From assembly GCF_000143415.4 (NCBI RefSeq), contig NW_003314368.1, positions 330,792-394,791 on the forward strand: DNA of 64,000 nt. The letters run 5' to 3'. A model generated the notes under the pieces. It had not been told where the DNA came from, did not search any database, and was given only the letters and a program-made list of their open reading frames with translations. This document shows, piece by piece, positions 54,906 to 64,000 of this stretch. The position numbers and the translations under genes were made by a program. Position 1 is the stretch's first letter, and every line of letters starts with the position of its first letter. Source of the stretch: Selaginella moellendorffii (taxonomy: Eukaryota > Streptophyta > Lycopodiopsida > Selaginellales > Selaginellaceae).

Positions 54906-57032
54906 CTAACTGTTGTTAATGGTATAGACATTGGAGAGCATCACATATGCCGTGTGATCGCTGGGCTCGATCACAGCCACCTCCCCAGCCGCCACTCCAG
55001 CAATCTCCACACCACTACTGTGAACTCTACACGCGCCCAGCAAGCTCCTCCAGGACGCTGCGTTTGGGAAGAATGGCATTGCCTGGAGGAGCTCCTGGAC
55101 ATCCCCAATCCTCCCAGATCGACCCAGCAGATCCGCCATGCATTCGTAATGCTCGATCCCGGGAACCACTCTGCAATCGCCCACCACGAGAGCGAAGTAG
55201 CTGTGGAAGCTCTCGATCATCCCCGCGTGGCCGCACGCCGTGAGCACGGCCGTGAGTGTGATCCCGTTTGGATCGAAGCCGTGGAGGAGCATCTCGTGGA
55301 AGAGGTGGATCGAGAGGTTGCCGGCGCTGGAGCGAGCAGAGGCGACGATGATCGCGTTCCAGGTGATGGCGTCGATGGATCCGCCGCCGCCGCGATCGCG
55401 ATCTTGGAGTGCGCTCTGGAAGACGCGCATCGCATCGAGCAGGCTACCGCATTTGGAGTACATCCTCACCAGAGAATTCAGCAGCACGGTGTCGGATTCC
55501 ATCCCTCGATCGATGATCGTGGCGTGGATCTCTCGCCCGCGATCCAGCGATTCCAAGCTCGCGCACGCGCCCAAGAGGATCGAGAGCGTGAAGGCCGTGG
55601 TCTCGATCGGGGGCGAGGTTTGACTCGCCATCGCGCGGTAGAGCTCGATCGCGTCTTGGGCGCGCTCGTGCTGGACGTAGCCAGCGATCATCGCGTTCCA
55701 CACCACCGCGGATCGCGATTGCTCCTCGGCGCGATCGAAGGCTTCTCTCGCCTCGTCCAGGGATCCACACTTGGAGTACATGCTGATGAGCGATCCCAGC
55801 ACGGAGCTCTCCATCATCGATGATCCACTGCGCTTCTTTCTCGCGAGGATCCTCGCGTGGATAGCCCTGCCCTGATCGATCGCTCCGGTGTTGGCACACG
55901 CCATGAGCACGATCGAGTAAGTGTAGCCATCGGGCTCGAGATCCTCGCGGCCGTGGCTATCGATCGAGAGGAGCAGCGATTGGAAGAGCTCCAGCGCTTC
56001 CTTGCAACGCCCGTGATGCGTGTAGGCCGCGATGATCGCCGTCCACGCGAAGATCGTGATGGAGCACCGCGGCGCTCGATCAAACACGAGCCTTGCTTCG
56101 TCCAGGCTCTGGCACCGCCCAAATGCCGCTATGAGGGAAGTGGTGGCATCGCTGGACTGGATCCCACTCTCAAGGAATCGCAAGTGGATGGATCGAACGA
56201 GAGAGAGGGAAGAACAAGCGCCAAGAACACTCACAAACGTCGCCTCGCTGGGATCCAGCCCTTGCGCGGTCATCTCCAGATAGAGCAAGATCGCCTCGCG
56301 CAAATGCCCATTCTGGGCAAATGCTGCGATCATCGCGTTCCAAGCGATGGAATCTCTCTGGCGCATCGAATCAAAGACGATCTTTGCCTCTCCAACGCAG
56401 CCACACTTGGCATACATGTTGATGATCGCGGTGTCAAGGATCACATCCCGGATCGATCGATCGTGGCAGCGCGCGTGGATTGCCCGCCCGCTGGCCAAAT
56501 CCCCCAAGCTCGAGCACGCCGCCAGCGCAATCGTGTAGACGAAAGCATCCGGTTCGATCGATCGATAGGAGGGCTCTTCTCTCTTCTCGAGGCAGTGGTA
56601 GAGATCCAGCGCGCGATCGAATCGCCCGCGCTGGACGTAGCCGCCCATCATGGTCGTCCACGAGAAGAGATTGCGGTGGGCGAGGCCATCGAAGATCGAT
56701 CGCGCGCGATCGAGGTCGCCGCAGCGAGCGTAGAGCTGGAGGAGAAGATTGCCCAAGAAGGGCGCGGTGGGCGCGGCGCGAGGATCCTTCTCTTTGGCGG
56801 CGAGGATGTGAGCGTGGATTTGCCTGCCATGGCCAAGCGCCTTGCGAGCAATGCATTGCTTGAGCAAGGAAGCGTAAGTGGCAGCGCTCACTCTGGAAGA
56901 TCTTTCCAGTTCTTCCATAGCCATCGTTTGCTCGGTTCCATTTAGAACCACACGCTGTGCTCCCGACCGGCAATTCCTTAGTACTTGCGTCCATAGCTCC
57001 ACCATCACCCTCCTCCTTTCCTTCTCCTCCAA
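54906..57032 (-). CDS. PLS-type pentatricopeptide repeat protein
   Basis: A single-exon 708-residue PPR protein expected to bind organelle RNA. A 45-residue N-terminus precedes the first repeat (ATYASLLKQCIARKALGHGR). Repeats follow in P, L and S spacing: NLLLQLYARCGDLDRA, TAIINMYAKCGCVGEA, GSLISMYSKCGSLDEA, NSLVRMYSKCGSLLDA. The last part is an E-like region (GIEHYECMADLLGRSGRIGD, SWRSLLGACRVHSSGVEIAG) that stops early at AYVMLSNVYTINNS, before the rest of the E motif; no E+ or DYW domain. Both this protein and the PPR at 25255 have an LTR of the same family near the truncated end. GC-rich compared with its 3' flank. Confidence 0.9.
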   Translation of the reverse strand: MEEKERRRVMVELWTQVLRNCRSGAQRVVLNGTEQTMAMEELERSSRVSAATYASLLKQCIARKALGHGRQIHAHILAAKEKDPRAAPTAPFLGNLLLQLYARCGDLDRARSIFDGLAHRNLFSWTTMMGGYVQRGRFDRALDLYHCLEKREEPSYRSIEPDAFVYTIALAACSSLGDLASGRAIHARCHDRSIRDVILDTAIINMYAKCGCVGEAKIVFDSMRQRDSIAWNAMIAAFAQNGHLREAILLYLEMTAQGLDPSEATFVSVLGACSSLSLVRSIHLRFLESGIQSSDATTSLIAAFGRCQSLDEARLVFDRAPRCSITIFAWTAIIAAYTHHGRCKEALELFQSLLLSIDSHGREDLEPDGYTYSIVLMACANTGAIDQGRAIHARILARKKRSGSSMMESSVLGSLISMYSKCGSLDEAREAFDRAEEQSRSAVVWNAMIAGYVQHERAQDAIELYRAMASQTSPPIETTAFTLSILLGACASLESLDRGREIHATIIDRGMESDTVLLNSLVRMYSKCGSLLDAMRVFQSALQDRDRGGGGSIDAITWNAIIVASARSSAGNLSIHLFHEMLLHGFDPNGITLTAVLTACGHAGMIESFHSYFALVVGDCRVVPGIEHYECMADLLGRSGRIGDVQELLQAMPFFPNAASWRSLLGACRVHSSGVEIAGVAAGEVAVIEPSDHTAYVMLSNVYTINNS

Positions 57033-57241
57033 AACTCCATAGCTACAACCTCTTCAAGCTTTTTCGAAAGCTCCATAGCTCCAAGCTCTCTTCTTCTCTT
57101 TAAGACTTTTACGATCATCCAAAGTTCTTCGATCATTATACTTCTCTTGTAGCCTACAACCGAGAGAAAACTTTGCAAGTTCTCGTAGTGGAACGAACTT
57201 CTTGCGAGTAAGGAAAGAGCGATCGATCTTAGAAGCTAAGT

Positions 57242-58603
57242 TCACGTAGAAACGCTAGAAGTACCCGATGTGTATTGCTCGAGAAAGAGCTGGATCACCC
57301 TCCAGTAGCGATCGCCGCCTCTCAACCACGTATCCATATGCATTCCAGTTGGGAAGTCCACGAACACGCGCTTGTCGTTGTGACGAGCAGCGTCGAAGAG
57401 CTGCCTCATGTGTAGCGGCGGAACCATCTCGTCTCGCAAGCCGGACAGGAATAAGAGAGGCTCACGGATCTGGAAGAACCAAGTGAGCAAACAGAGAAAG
57501 ATTTACGCGATAGATAGAATAAACCAACCTTGCTGACGAGCTCGTAAGTGTTCCATGGCGATCGCACCAGACAATTCATGAGCTTGATGCCCTTGGCTTC
57601 CGTGCCACCGATGACCCACTTGAGCGCTGGAAGTAGAATCCCGGCCATGTCCAGCACGGACGTGAAAGTGTTCTCGAGGATCAAGGCGGAGACCTGTTCA
57701 GAATCTCGGCTAAATCATCGAGGAAAAAAAAAGCAACACTTACTTTGCCGGGATTGTTCTTCACGAGTGCGGCACCGACGGCCCCTCCCAGCGATCTCCC
57801 AAACACGACGATTCTCGACGTATCAATGTCTTTTCTCTGCAAAAGATAGTCCAGCGCTGCCTGGAAAAGAGAATGCCGCTTTTGTGTTGGAGTGAACTGT
57901 GCTTGGTGTTTGTTTACCTGAGCATCCAGCACGATTCCCTTTTGCGTTGGCCGTCCATCGCTTGCGCCATAGCTGATCATCACAAAAGCTTGTCAAAACC
58001 AACATCATAGAAACGAGAAAAAGAAAGAGAGGAAGAACTCACCCCCGATAAGAGAGCATGAAAACGTTGCATTTCAGTCGAGCCATCATCACTTGGACGA
58101 ACTCAAGCCTGTGAGCAATGTCTGCTTGCAAGAAAATTCCAAAGGCACCAAAACTAAGCACAAGGGGAAAGGAAAAAAACCAAAAAAAAAAAACGAAGAA
58201 CAAAGAAAGAACTCAAACGAAGGAGAAAGAAAATGCTTTCATACTTCCGGCATTCTCCTGGAAGAAGAGCACAGTCGGAGCTGCCAAGACAAAGAACATT
58301 AAAACTCCACCGAAATATCCAAATCTCTCCATTTCTCGATCGATCGATCGATCTCCTACCTTTGAGGCTGAGAGATGGATTCGAGAGCTTGACGAACCAG
58401 CTGTGGAGGCGGATCCCATCCAGCGATGTGAGCCAGATGTCCTCGTAGGCGAGATTGAGGCGCGCGGGAGTGATTGGATAGCCCTTGGACAGGCCGGGGA
58501 TGACTGGGACGTAGACGAGCCTCTCCTGGAAGACGACGAGCAGTACGACGCAGGTACACACCACGCCCCCCGCGCCATACAGCAGTCCGCTTACCCAGTT
58601 CAT
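57242..58603 (-). CDS. WAV2/BEM46-like alpha/beta hydrolase
   Basis: A membrane-anchored alpha/beta-hydrolase of the BEM46/ABHD13 group; the Arabidopsis member WAV2 affects root bending. Seven exons: 58603-58360, 58280-58245, 58121-58043, 57972-57918, 57860-57744, 57693-57529 and 57469-57242, giving 307 residues. An N-terminal membrane segment (YGAGGVVCTCVVLLVVFQ) anchors it. Then come NLAYEDIWLTSLDGIRLHSWF, VLFFQENAGNIAHR, NVFMLSYRGYGASDGRP, the nucleophile elbow VVFGRSLGGA (Ser), LFLSGLRDEMVPP (Asp) and FPTGMHMDTWLRGG (His), a complete triad. Junctions agree with the family at each boundary. The start at 58603 is chosen by the family; the frame opens 36 codons further upstream. Confidence 0.92.
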
Positions 58604-58865
58604 CGCCCAGCCCAAGAACCCTAATTCTCCACCTCTTTCTCCCCTTCCATTCTGGAATATTTCATGGCAAAAAGAAAGTATAAAAACTTCCAAATTTAGA
58701 CCATCTTTCATCTTTACAAAATGGAAATTTTTTGCTTGGAAGCCTTTAGAGTTTCCAAAGTTCTTCGATCAAGTATGAGAGCTCTTTCGTCTCGATCGAG
58801 TTCCATAGCTTCCTTGTCTGGGGGATCGAGAGGAAATCGCCCAAGAACGAGACGAGCTTGGATCC

Positions 58866-60084
58866 TTAGAGATAGAGCTGGATGAGCTCGTCGCTTACAG
58901 CCGATGGCGTCAACACTCCCAGATCCGTGAAGAGCAGCGTCAAGTAGTGAGGAGGGGTGTAGTCTCTGGCCGGGTTACTCGATTCTTCCTGGCCCGTGGA
59001 GATTGATAGATCCTGTTGATCCAGAGGATAGAGCCGCGCAAACTGCAAGAAACTCACTCAGTGAAGGGAAAGAGAGCTTTGCTCTTTACCTTGAAGCTCT
59101 CGGCAGCGACGTAGAATGGACGTTTCATGCTGTGAGCGATCAAGGCGACTTGGAAAGTCCCGATGACGTTGATGATCCCACCGCTTTCCACTACGCCATC
59201 GGCTCCGACCAGCACCATGTCCACTCTGTCCATGGTGTAAGCCACCGCCGAGTCGACGATCACGGTCACTGGGATCCCGGCGGCGCTAAGTTTCTTCGAG
59301 ACCTCCATGCCAGTCTTCTTTGGCCCGCCTTCTACAACAAAAGCACAAGAGCCCTTTAGAATTCCTCCAATGTTCTCGGAAGAACACACTAGCTTATGGA
59401 AGAACCATCCGAAAGATCTATAGTACTTATAGAATCTAAAGTAGTTGTCGAAAGAACTAGGAACTCCTGGGAAGAAAAGAAACACTACCTGTGACTATGA
59501 CTGTGAAGTTCTTGCCGTTGTTAGCAGCGAGCTTGAGGAGCGCGAGGACGACGCGAGACGATCCATGGACGAGGATGCAGCAACCATCTTGGACGAAATC
59601 CTGGCCAAGAAGAGCGATCGTCTCGCGAGCCTGCATTGCAACTGTGAGCTCGCTTGATCGATCGTTCACAGCACAGATGCAACCAATGCACTGACAAACC
59701 TTGAGAGAAATGTCGCCAAATCTTTCGCCCCGCTCAATCAATCGCGACTTGCCGGCATTGATATCCTCGTACTCGAGCGCCGAGGTTCTCGTCACGTAGC
59801 GCATGAAGAGATCGCAGCCGGCGGACAAGGAGATCGAGCTCCTGTCCCACGCCTGGAGTGAAGATCCAGCTAAGTGAAGTGAGCTACGCGGGAGGAAGCA
59901 AGAAAACCTTGAGCATCTCGGAGGCGTTCTTGAGCTCGATCTCGAGGCCCATCATGGTGCTGGCTTGGCTGCGCTGGATGACCGCCGTGAGCGCCTTGAT
60001 CGCCGCCACCGCCTCCGCCAGCTCTGGCCGCTGCCGCCATCGATTGAAATCGCCAATCACTTGCTCCTCCTCCTCCATTCCCAT
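58866..60084 (-). CDS. Translation initiation factor eIF2B alpha subunit
   Basis: The alpha regulatory subunit of eIF2B, the guanine-nucleotide exchange factor for eIF2 in the cytosol. Five exons: 60084-59908, 59852-59700, 59630-59489, 59331-59090 and 59042-58866, giving 296 residues, close to family length. The N-terminal helical part has [20 protein letters not shown] and [16 protein letters not shown]; the Rossmann-like C-terminal part has [57 protein letters not shown] and [20 protein letters not shown], all diagnostic. A second Met lies two codons after the first. The upstream 136 bp to the next gene contain a 42-bp tandem pair. Confidence 0.94.
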
Positions 60085-60122
60085 AAACCCTAAAACTGTA
60101 AACTAGAGATCCATTGAAAGAG

Positions 60123-60205
60123 CAAGTGAGTTACTTGCTTCGTTCTTAGAGCTATCGCGAAGAACAAGTGAGTTACTTGCTTCGTTCTTAGAGCTATCGC
60201 GAAGA
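60123..60205. repeat. 42-bp tandem duplication
   Basis: Two nearly identical copies (60123-60164 and 60165-60205) of a unit containing CAAGTGAGTTACTTG, an inverted repeat, and GTTCTTAGAGCTATCGCG. It fills most of the space between the eIF2B-alpha start and the stop of the next gene. Confidence 0.9.
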
Positions 60206-60220
60206 TCTTTACTTTGGATC

Positions 60221-63200
60221 TCACGAGTCTTGTGTCCAGTAGCTTGAGAGACAGGACGAAGCTGGGGTGTCCACGATCGACACCCATTCCCAGTTGGATC
60301 CATCTCCGTCTCGCTTGAGCTCCGCTAGCTGCAAAGATCACACAAACATCTCGATCATCTCCCCCAGAAAACTTCAAGAAAAACACGTACTCTGCCATCT
60401 CTCAAGACGAACGCTACCGTGTCTTTGCTCGAGGCCACCGGACGCACCGAATCGATCTGCAAAAGAAAAGAGCAAGGAATTCCTTGTAGAGTGGAGCGAG
60501 ATCGATCAGCTTACCGTAGTATCGCACTCGCCCTCAAACGAAACCAGTAAGTCAGCCGCATTCCCTGTCTTTGAATCTTCCACCACGAAGACATGCCTCT
60601 TCTCGTCACTTTCACCCGCAAGAGGATGCCCAAAGTCCCGCCATCTCCATTTTCCACCAGAAAGCTGCCTTGCGTGCACTCTTCCAGTCGAAGAAACCAC
60701 GAAAACGCTGCCATCTTCGTCCATGCACGGGCCGGGTGAGGTTGCGACGTAGCTGTTTGGTGCTGGAGTGCCGTGATCTGACCAAAACCATCCATTTGCT
60801 GAATCCCAGCCGAACTCCACCAAGTTTCCATTCTCGGAGCGCATGAACAGGGATCCGGAGGTGCTGAGGAAGCTGGGCCTGTAAACCACGCCTGGAATCG
60901 GTGAAAGCCGGAGCTGTGTAGGCTGCTGCTGGTAAGTGTGCCAGAAGCTTGTTACCCGATTGAACTGGTACAGCTTCCCGTTTGTGCCAATCACAAAAAT
61001 GACTCGGTATCTGAAGACCTCCTGGTCGACAATTGCAGCAACCGGAGTATCTGGAGGGTGACCGCAATTCTTCCAGCTAAAAGCTCGAAACGCTACCTGG
61101 AAACAAACTGTTAACGCACGCACTAAAGCTTGAGAAATACGTGCTTACGATGAATTCGAGCAAGTCTCCACCGGGAGAAATATAAAACTGCGCATCTGTT
61201 CTTACGTCGCCGAAATGGCCGTCCCAGGGACTACCAGAGATAACTGTCGAGCCCCCCACGAGAGCCGAGCAATTGAGCCACTGTAAAGCGTTGCCATTCC
61301 ACTCTCGCATAAGCAAGCTTCCATGGAAGTCCGTCACAAAAACGCTGGCATTGTAAACTCCCAATACCGCACGAATCTGGAAGGCAAAGTCGTGCCGCAG
61401 CCACAGCCAGACCTTGCCGTTGAAGAACCGCTCTGCTGCCGCACCATCTCGTCCAACGAAAAAGATGGACTTTCCGAAAAGAAGTGCCCTTGCCCGGAAG
61501 AGGTCACCACCTTTTCCTATTCGAAACCATTCCTGTACCGTAGAACCACCATGAAAAATACCCTGCTGCTGCTCCCTGTGATCACCTGTGAAGTCACTAC
61601 TTCTGTCCATAATGCCTTCCAAGCAGTTTGAAGGTCCAAGTGACGTCGAGCAGTAGTCGGAGTTCCCACCCTCACTCTCCGGGGCCTCAAACACCGACCA
61701 TACGTAGCCTCCATCCCGTTTTTTCGCCAAGCTCGAACGGGATATCGGTCCTACACTGGTACCTCCAAAGCCGTCTAGATGTAACTCACCAAGCCGTCCA
61801 TCTTGAAGTGTAAAGAAGATCCTCTCCAGGCTCAAAGCTACGCCGGGAACTGAAACCATCACGGGTGCATCGGCTGGCCGACCGTGATCTGTCCATGTTC
61901 CGTTCTGCAGAGCGCCGGTGGTGCTTTTTATATTTCCTGCAATGTTCTTTCGAAGTTCAAAACTCAAAGAATGAAATAAGAGTCCTGGAAAAGAACCTTG
62001 TACCGTGTAGGAACGGCAGGTTGTACTCGTAGACCACACCATGCTCCGACACTAAAAAGAACGAGAGATTCTTGGTGTTTCCATTCTTCACAGTAAACAC
62101 AGGCCCTAGAGACAAGCTTAGGCGAGCATTCGGCGGCTTTGCATGCAGCACCCAGCGCCATTTTGCTTGAGCAAGTCGTCTTTCCACCAAAAGTCCGTTC
62201 TGCAAAAGAATGATCTCAGTTTTCAGCGAAATAATCGAGGTTTAGCGTCTATATACCTTTGTCAAGAGAAAAATAGAGAAAGTGCGGCTCCCTGCAAAAT
62301 CACGAGCTGAAAATCCACTTACGGGTGCCAACTCGTAGTCTTCAACAGATGAGCCGTCTCGAATGTGCTTTCTCCAAGCGGGCTTCGCGTTTGCATCGTA
62401 TTCATAGAGGTCGCCATTTGTGCTGAAACGGAAAACCTGTTTCATCTGAAACCGACAAATATCTGGCTACCTGACAGTAAAAATTACCCCGGCTCTAAAA
62501 CCTCCAGCATCGACTACATGGCCTACATCTCCCCCACGAGGATGACCATGGTTTGTCCACCTATATTGAAAGTTACAAAATCAAAAATCAAAAACGCAAA
62601 TATCAGTCCTGGTAGCGTACCTTACAGGATTGAGGGACCATAATTCTGCTAGCCAACCGTCTGATGCAGTGAAGAACAGAGAGCTTCCATCACTAGACAA
62701 AAATGCAGACTTTTTTAGAAATATGCTGCTTGATTCCGTAGAGGGCGTTGAAGACGGCCAGGGCCCCGAGCTTGCCCAGTGAAGATGTCCTTCTGCATCT
62801 ATCTGAAGCTGCCAAGCACCGAACAAACTCTTAGAACATAGTAATGATAAAAAGCGTAGGACACGATCAAACCTGGTACAATCTTCCAGAATCGGAGAGA
62901 GTTAGCATAGTTCGGTTGACAGAGTAAACGCCAGTTCCATACCCTGCTGAGTCCGGTAAATCATGTGGAATGATCACCCACTGGACTCCATTCCATAGCC
63001 TCTCGTAAATAGACCCGCTGTGGCCACTGCTCCAGAGAGATACTTCAGTAAATTTTATCAGGGAGACCCTTCCACTGTAAGGATGAATAAACTCAGTCTC
63101 CGTATCTGTTGCTGCCCCCTTGATTTCTCCGTTGTTGTCCCTTGGATTCTTTCTAGTAAACTTACTGATATCCACTTTCAACCAAGCGCCAGAAGCTCGA

Positions 63201-63373
63201 TCGTAAGTCCAGAATTCAGTAGCGTGCTGCTCGAATTCAGAGTGGCCAGGGGTCAGCACTGAAGATACTTCGAAGTACTGTGGCGAGAATTTCTGAGAGC
63301 TGCAGACAGATGTCTGGTATGCTATAAACAACAACCATATCAGCCTTAGACATGAAAAAACTCCCATGATCAA
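60221..63373 (-). CDS. Large secreted repeat protein, probably beta-propeller, unnamed
   Basis: An 896-residue protein of unknown function. Nine exons: 63373-62873, 62808-62621, 62560-62488, 62445-62257, 62199-62004, 61936-61149, 61096-60515, 60456-60391 and 60328-60221; phases agree throughout. A signal peptide is clear (VFSCLRLIWLLFIAYQTSVCSS). The rest repeats a pattern of about 45-60 residues: a hydrophobic strand, then G-x-L-x-E/Q-hydrophobic, then W-x-W/N-x-x-H/G-x-P. Examples are GRLYQLQIDAEGHLHWASSG, RWTNHGHPRGGD, GDLYEYDANAKPAWR, TWTDHGRPADAPVMV, WKNCGHPPDTPV, WSDHGTPAPNSY and WRWRDFGHPLAG. This resembles lectin-type or Kelch-like propellers, but I cannot name the family. No C-terminal anchor is seen, so it is likely extracellular or in the secretory path. 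Start could be the second Met (63367). Confidence 0.8.
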
Positions 63374-63820
63374 CCAAAGCGACTCATCAATCTGCGCCTT
63401 TCAGCTCATTTCAAAAAAGGAAGGACGAAAATAAAAAGGTTAAAAAAAAAGTAGAAAAAAGAAAAGAACAAAACCACATAGACAACGAATAGTAAACTAC
63501 TAACCAGTCGACTTGACAAAGACAAAGTCAGGAAGGATATACCCACAAAAAGCCACGAGTCACGTAAAGCTTTTGGAGACGGAAAGAGAAGAGCATTCGC
63601 TTAATCACGGAAAGAACCATAGACACATAAGGCCCGCCTAGAATCTCACTTTACCGGCTCAAATAAAAAGAATCTAAACTGCTGCAGTCACCTGCATTCA
63701 TCAGCAAGCACAAATATCAAACAGGACCGAGTAAAGTGAATGGAAATTCTACCTTGTATGACGACATGCGCAAGAACTCAAAGACCCTACACCGGAAACA
63801 TTAGCATATGCATAGTGATG
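63374..63820. other. Intergenic, 5' flank of the secreted protein gene
   Basis: Contains the upstream region of the secreted repeat protein and the 3' flank of the gene at the right edge. I see no ORF or repeat in it. Confidence 0.5.
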
Positions 63821-64000
63821 TCATCGAACCACAAATATTGCCTCGAATCCGGTCTCTGAGTTTTCGACATCCTTTTCTTCTATATCGGCTGCAAAAACCC
63901 GGAAAATCAAACTTCCTGAAGCACCAACTAACCACACTCTTACCAAAAACTACGTCGGAAACTTCTTCGTACGTATCCAGCTTGAGTTTTCCATCGCAGT
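63821..64000 (-). CDS. 3' end of an unidentified gene, cut by the window edge
   Basis: Two exons on the minus strand: one entering from the right edge and ending at 63944 (reading CDGKLKLDTYEEVSDVVF), an intron of 55 bp, and a last exon 63888-63821 (DIEEKDVENSETGFEAIFVV then a stop soon after). Splice signals are standard and the phase fits. The acidic C-terminus gives no family. Confidence is in there being a gene, not in its identity. Confidence 0.5.

Noticed and set aside
55857-56945. 362-codon plus-strand ORF opposite the second PPR gene
   Set aside because: Antisense shadow; the minus strand has regular PPR repeats across the whole interval.
62281-62323. A donor GTAAGT at 62322 in the secreted-protein gene
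   Set aside because: The next acceptors are only 16 and 31 bases away, too close for an intron, and the frame reads through to a good donor at 62256.
1-64000. CRISPR array, bacterial operon or phage system
   Set aside because: Spliceosomal introns, plant gene families and LTR elements show plant nuclear DNA; the tandem repeats seen are a minisatellite and TRIM-internal repeats without spacers.
1-64000. tRNA or rRNA genes
   Set aside because: I saw no convincing tRNA cloverleaf or rRNA segment by eye; the T-arm-like string at 40475-40487 stands alone beside a retroelement primer site. A covariance search would be decisive.

Overview
The window is nuclear DNA of a land plant, most likely a lycophyte close to Selaginella moellendorffii. 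Genes have many short introns, mostly about 50-100 bp. There are two PPR genes, a plant STP-type hexose carrier, a RUP-like WD40 protein and a GDSL esterase. Small AT-rich repeat blocks sit beside compact gene blocks. The species is inferred; no search was run.

Left half (1-25.2 kb) is mostly repeats. Two decayed Ty3/gypsy elements of one family lie in opposite orientation (copy A, minus strand, 1197-5445; copy B, plus strand, 20193-25169), with a third gag relic at 18.7-19.6 kb. Between them is a gene island at 6.4-11.7 kb: an ORF built on a 60-bp minisatellite, a GDSL esterase/lipase, a U11/U12-20K-type zinc-finger gene and an intronless RUP-like WD40 gene. About 7 kb of AT-rich DNA without a recognisable gene follows.

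Middle (25.2-42.3 kb): a PPR gene starting 85 bp after an LTR, a CreA-family gene, an F-box-like gene, an NB-ARC protein with C-terminal ARM-like repeats, a METTL/Methyltransf_16 gene, a broken sugar-transporter tail beside an intact STP gene, and a small non-autonomous TRIM retroelement with a 5-bp target duplication.

Right part (42.3-64 kb) is gene dense and mostly on the minus strand: cohesin SMC1 (19 exons, one a U12-type AT-AC intron), RPAP2/RTR1, EMC10, a complex I ESSS/NDUFB11 subunit, a TraB protein, a Ser-rich membrane protein, a second PPR gene, a WAV2/BEM46 hydrolase, eIF2B-alpha, an 896-residue secreted repeat protein, and the 3' end of another gene. I assembled exons by hand from splice signals, reading phase and family conservation. 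All multi-exon models given here keep an open frame. The genes are mostly unrelated housekeeping functions, not one pathway. The items most worth checking are the AT-AC intron, GC-AG introns, the TRIM, the NB-ARC/ARM fusion, the secreted repeat protein, and the LTR copies next to truncated PPR ends.
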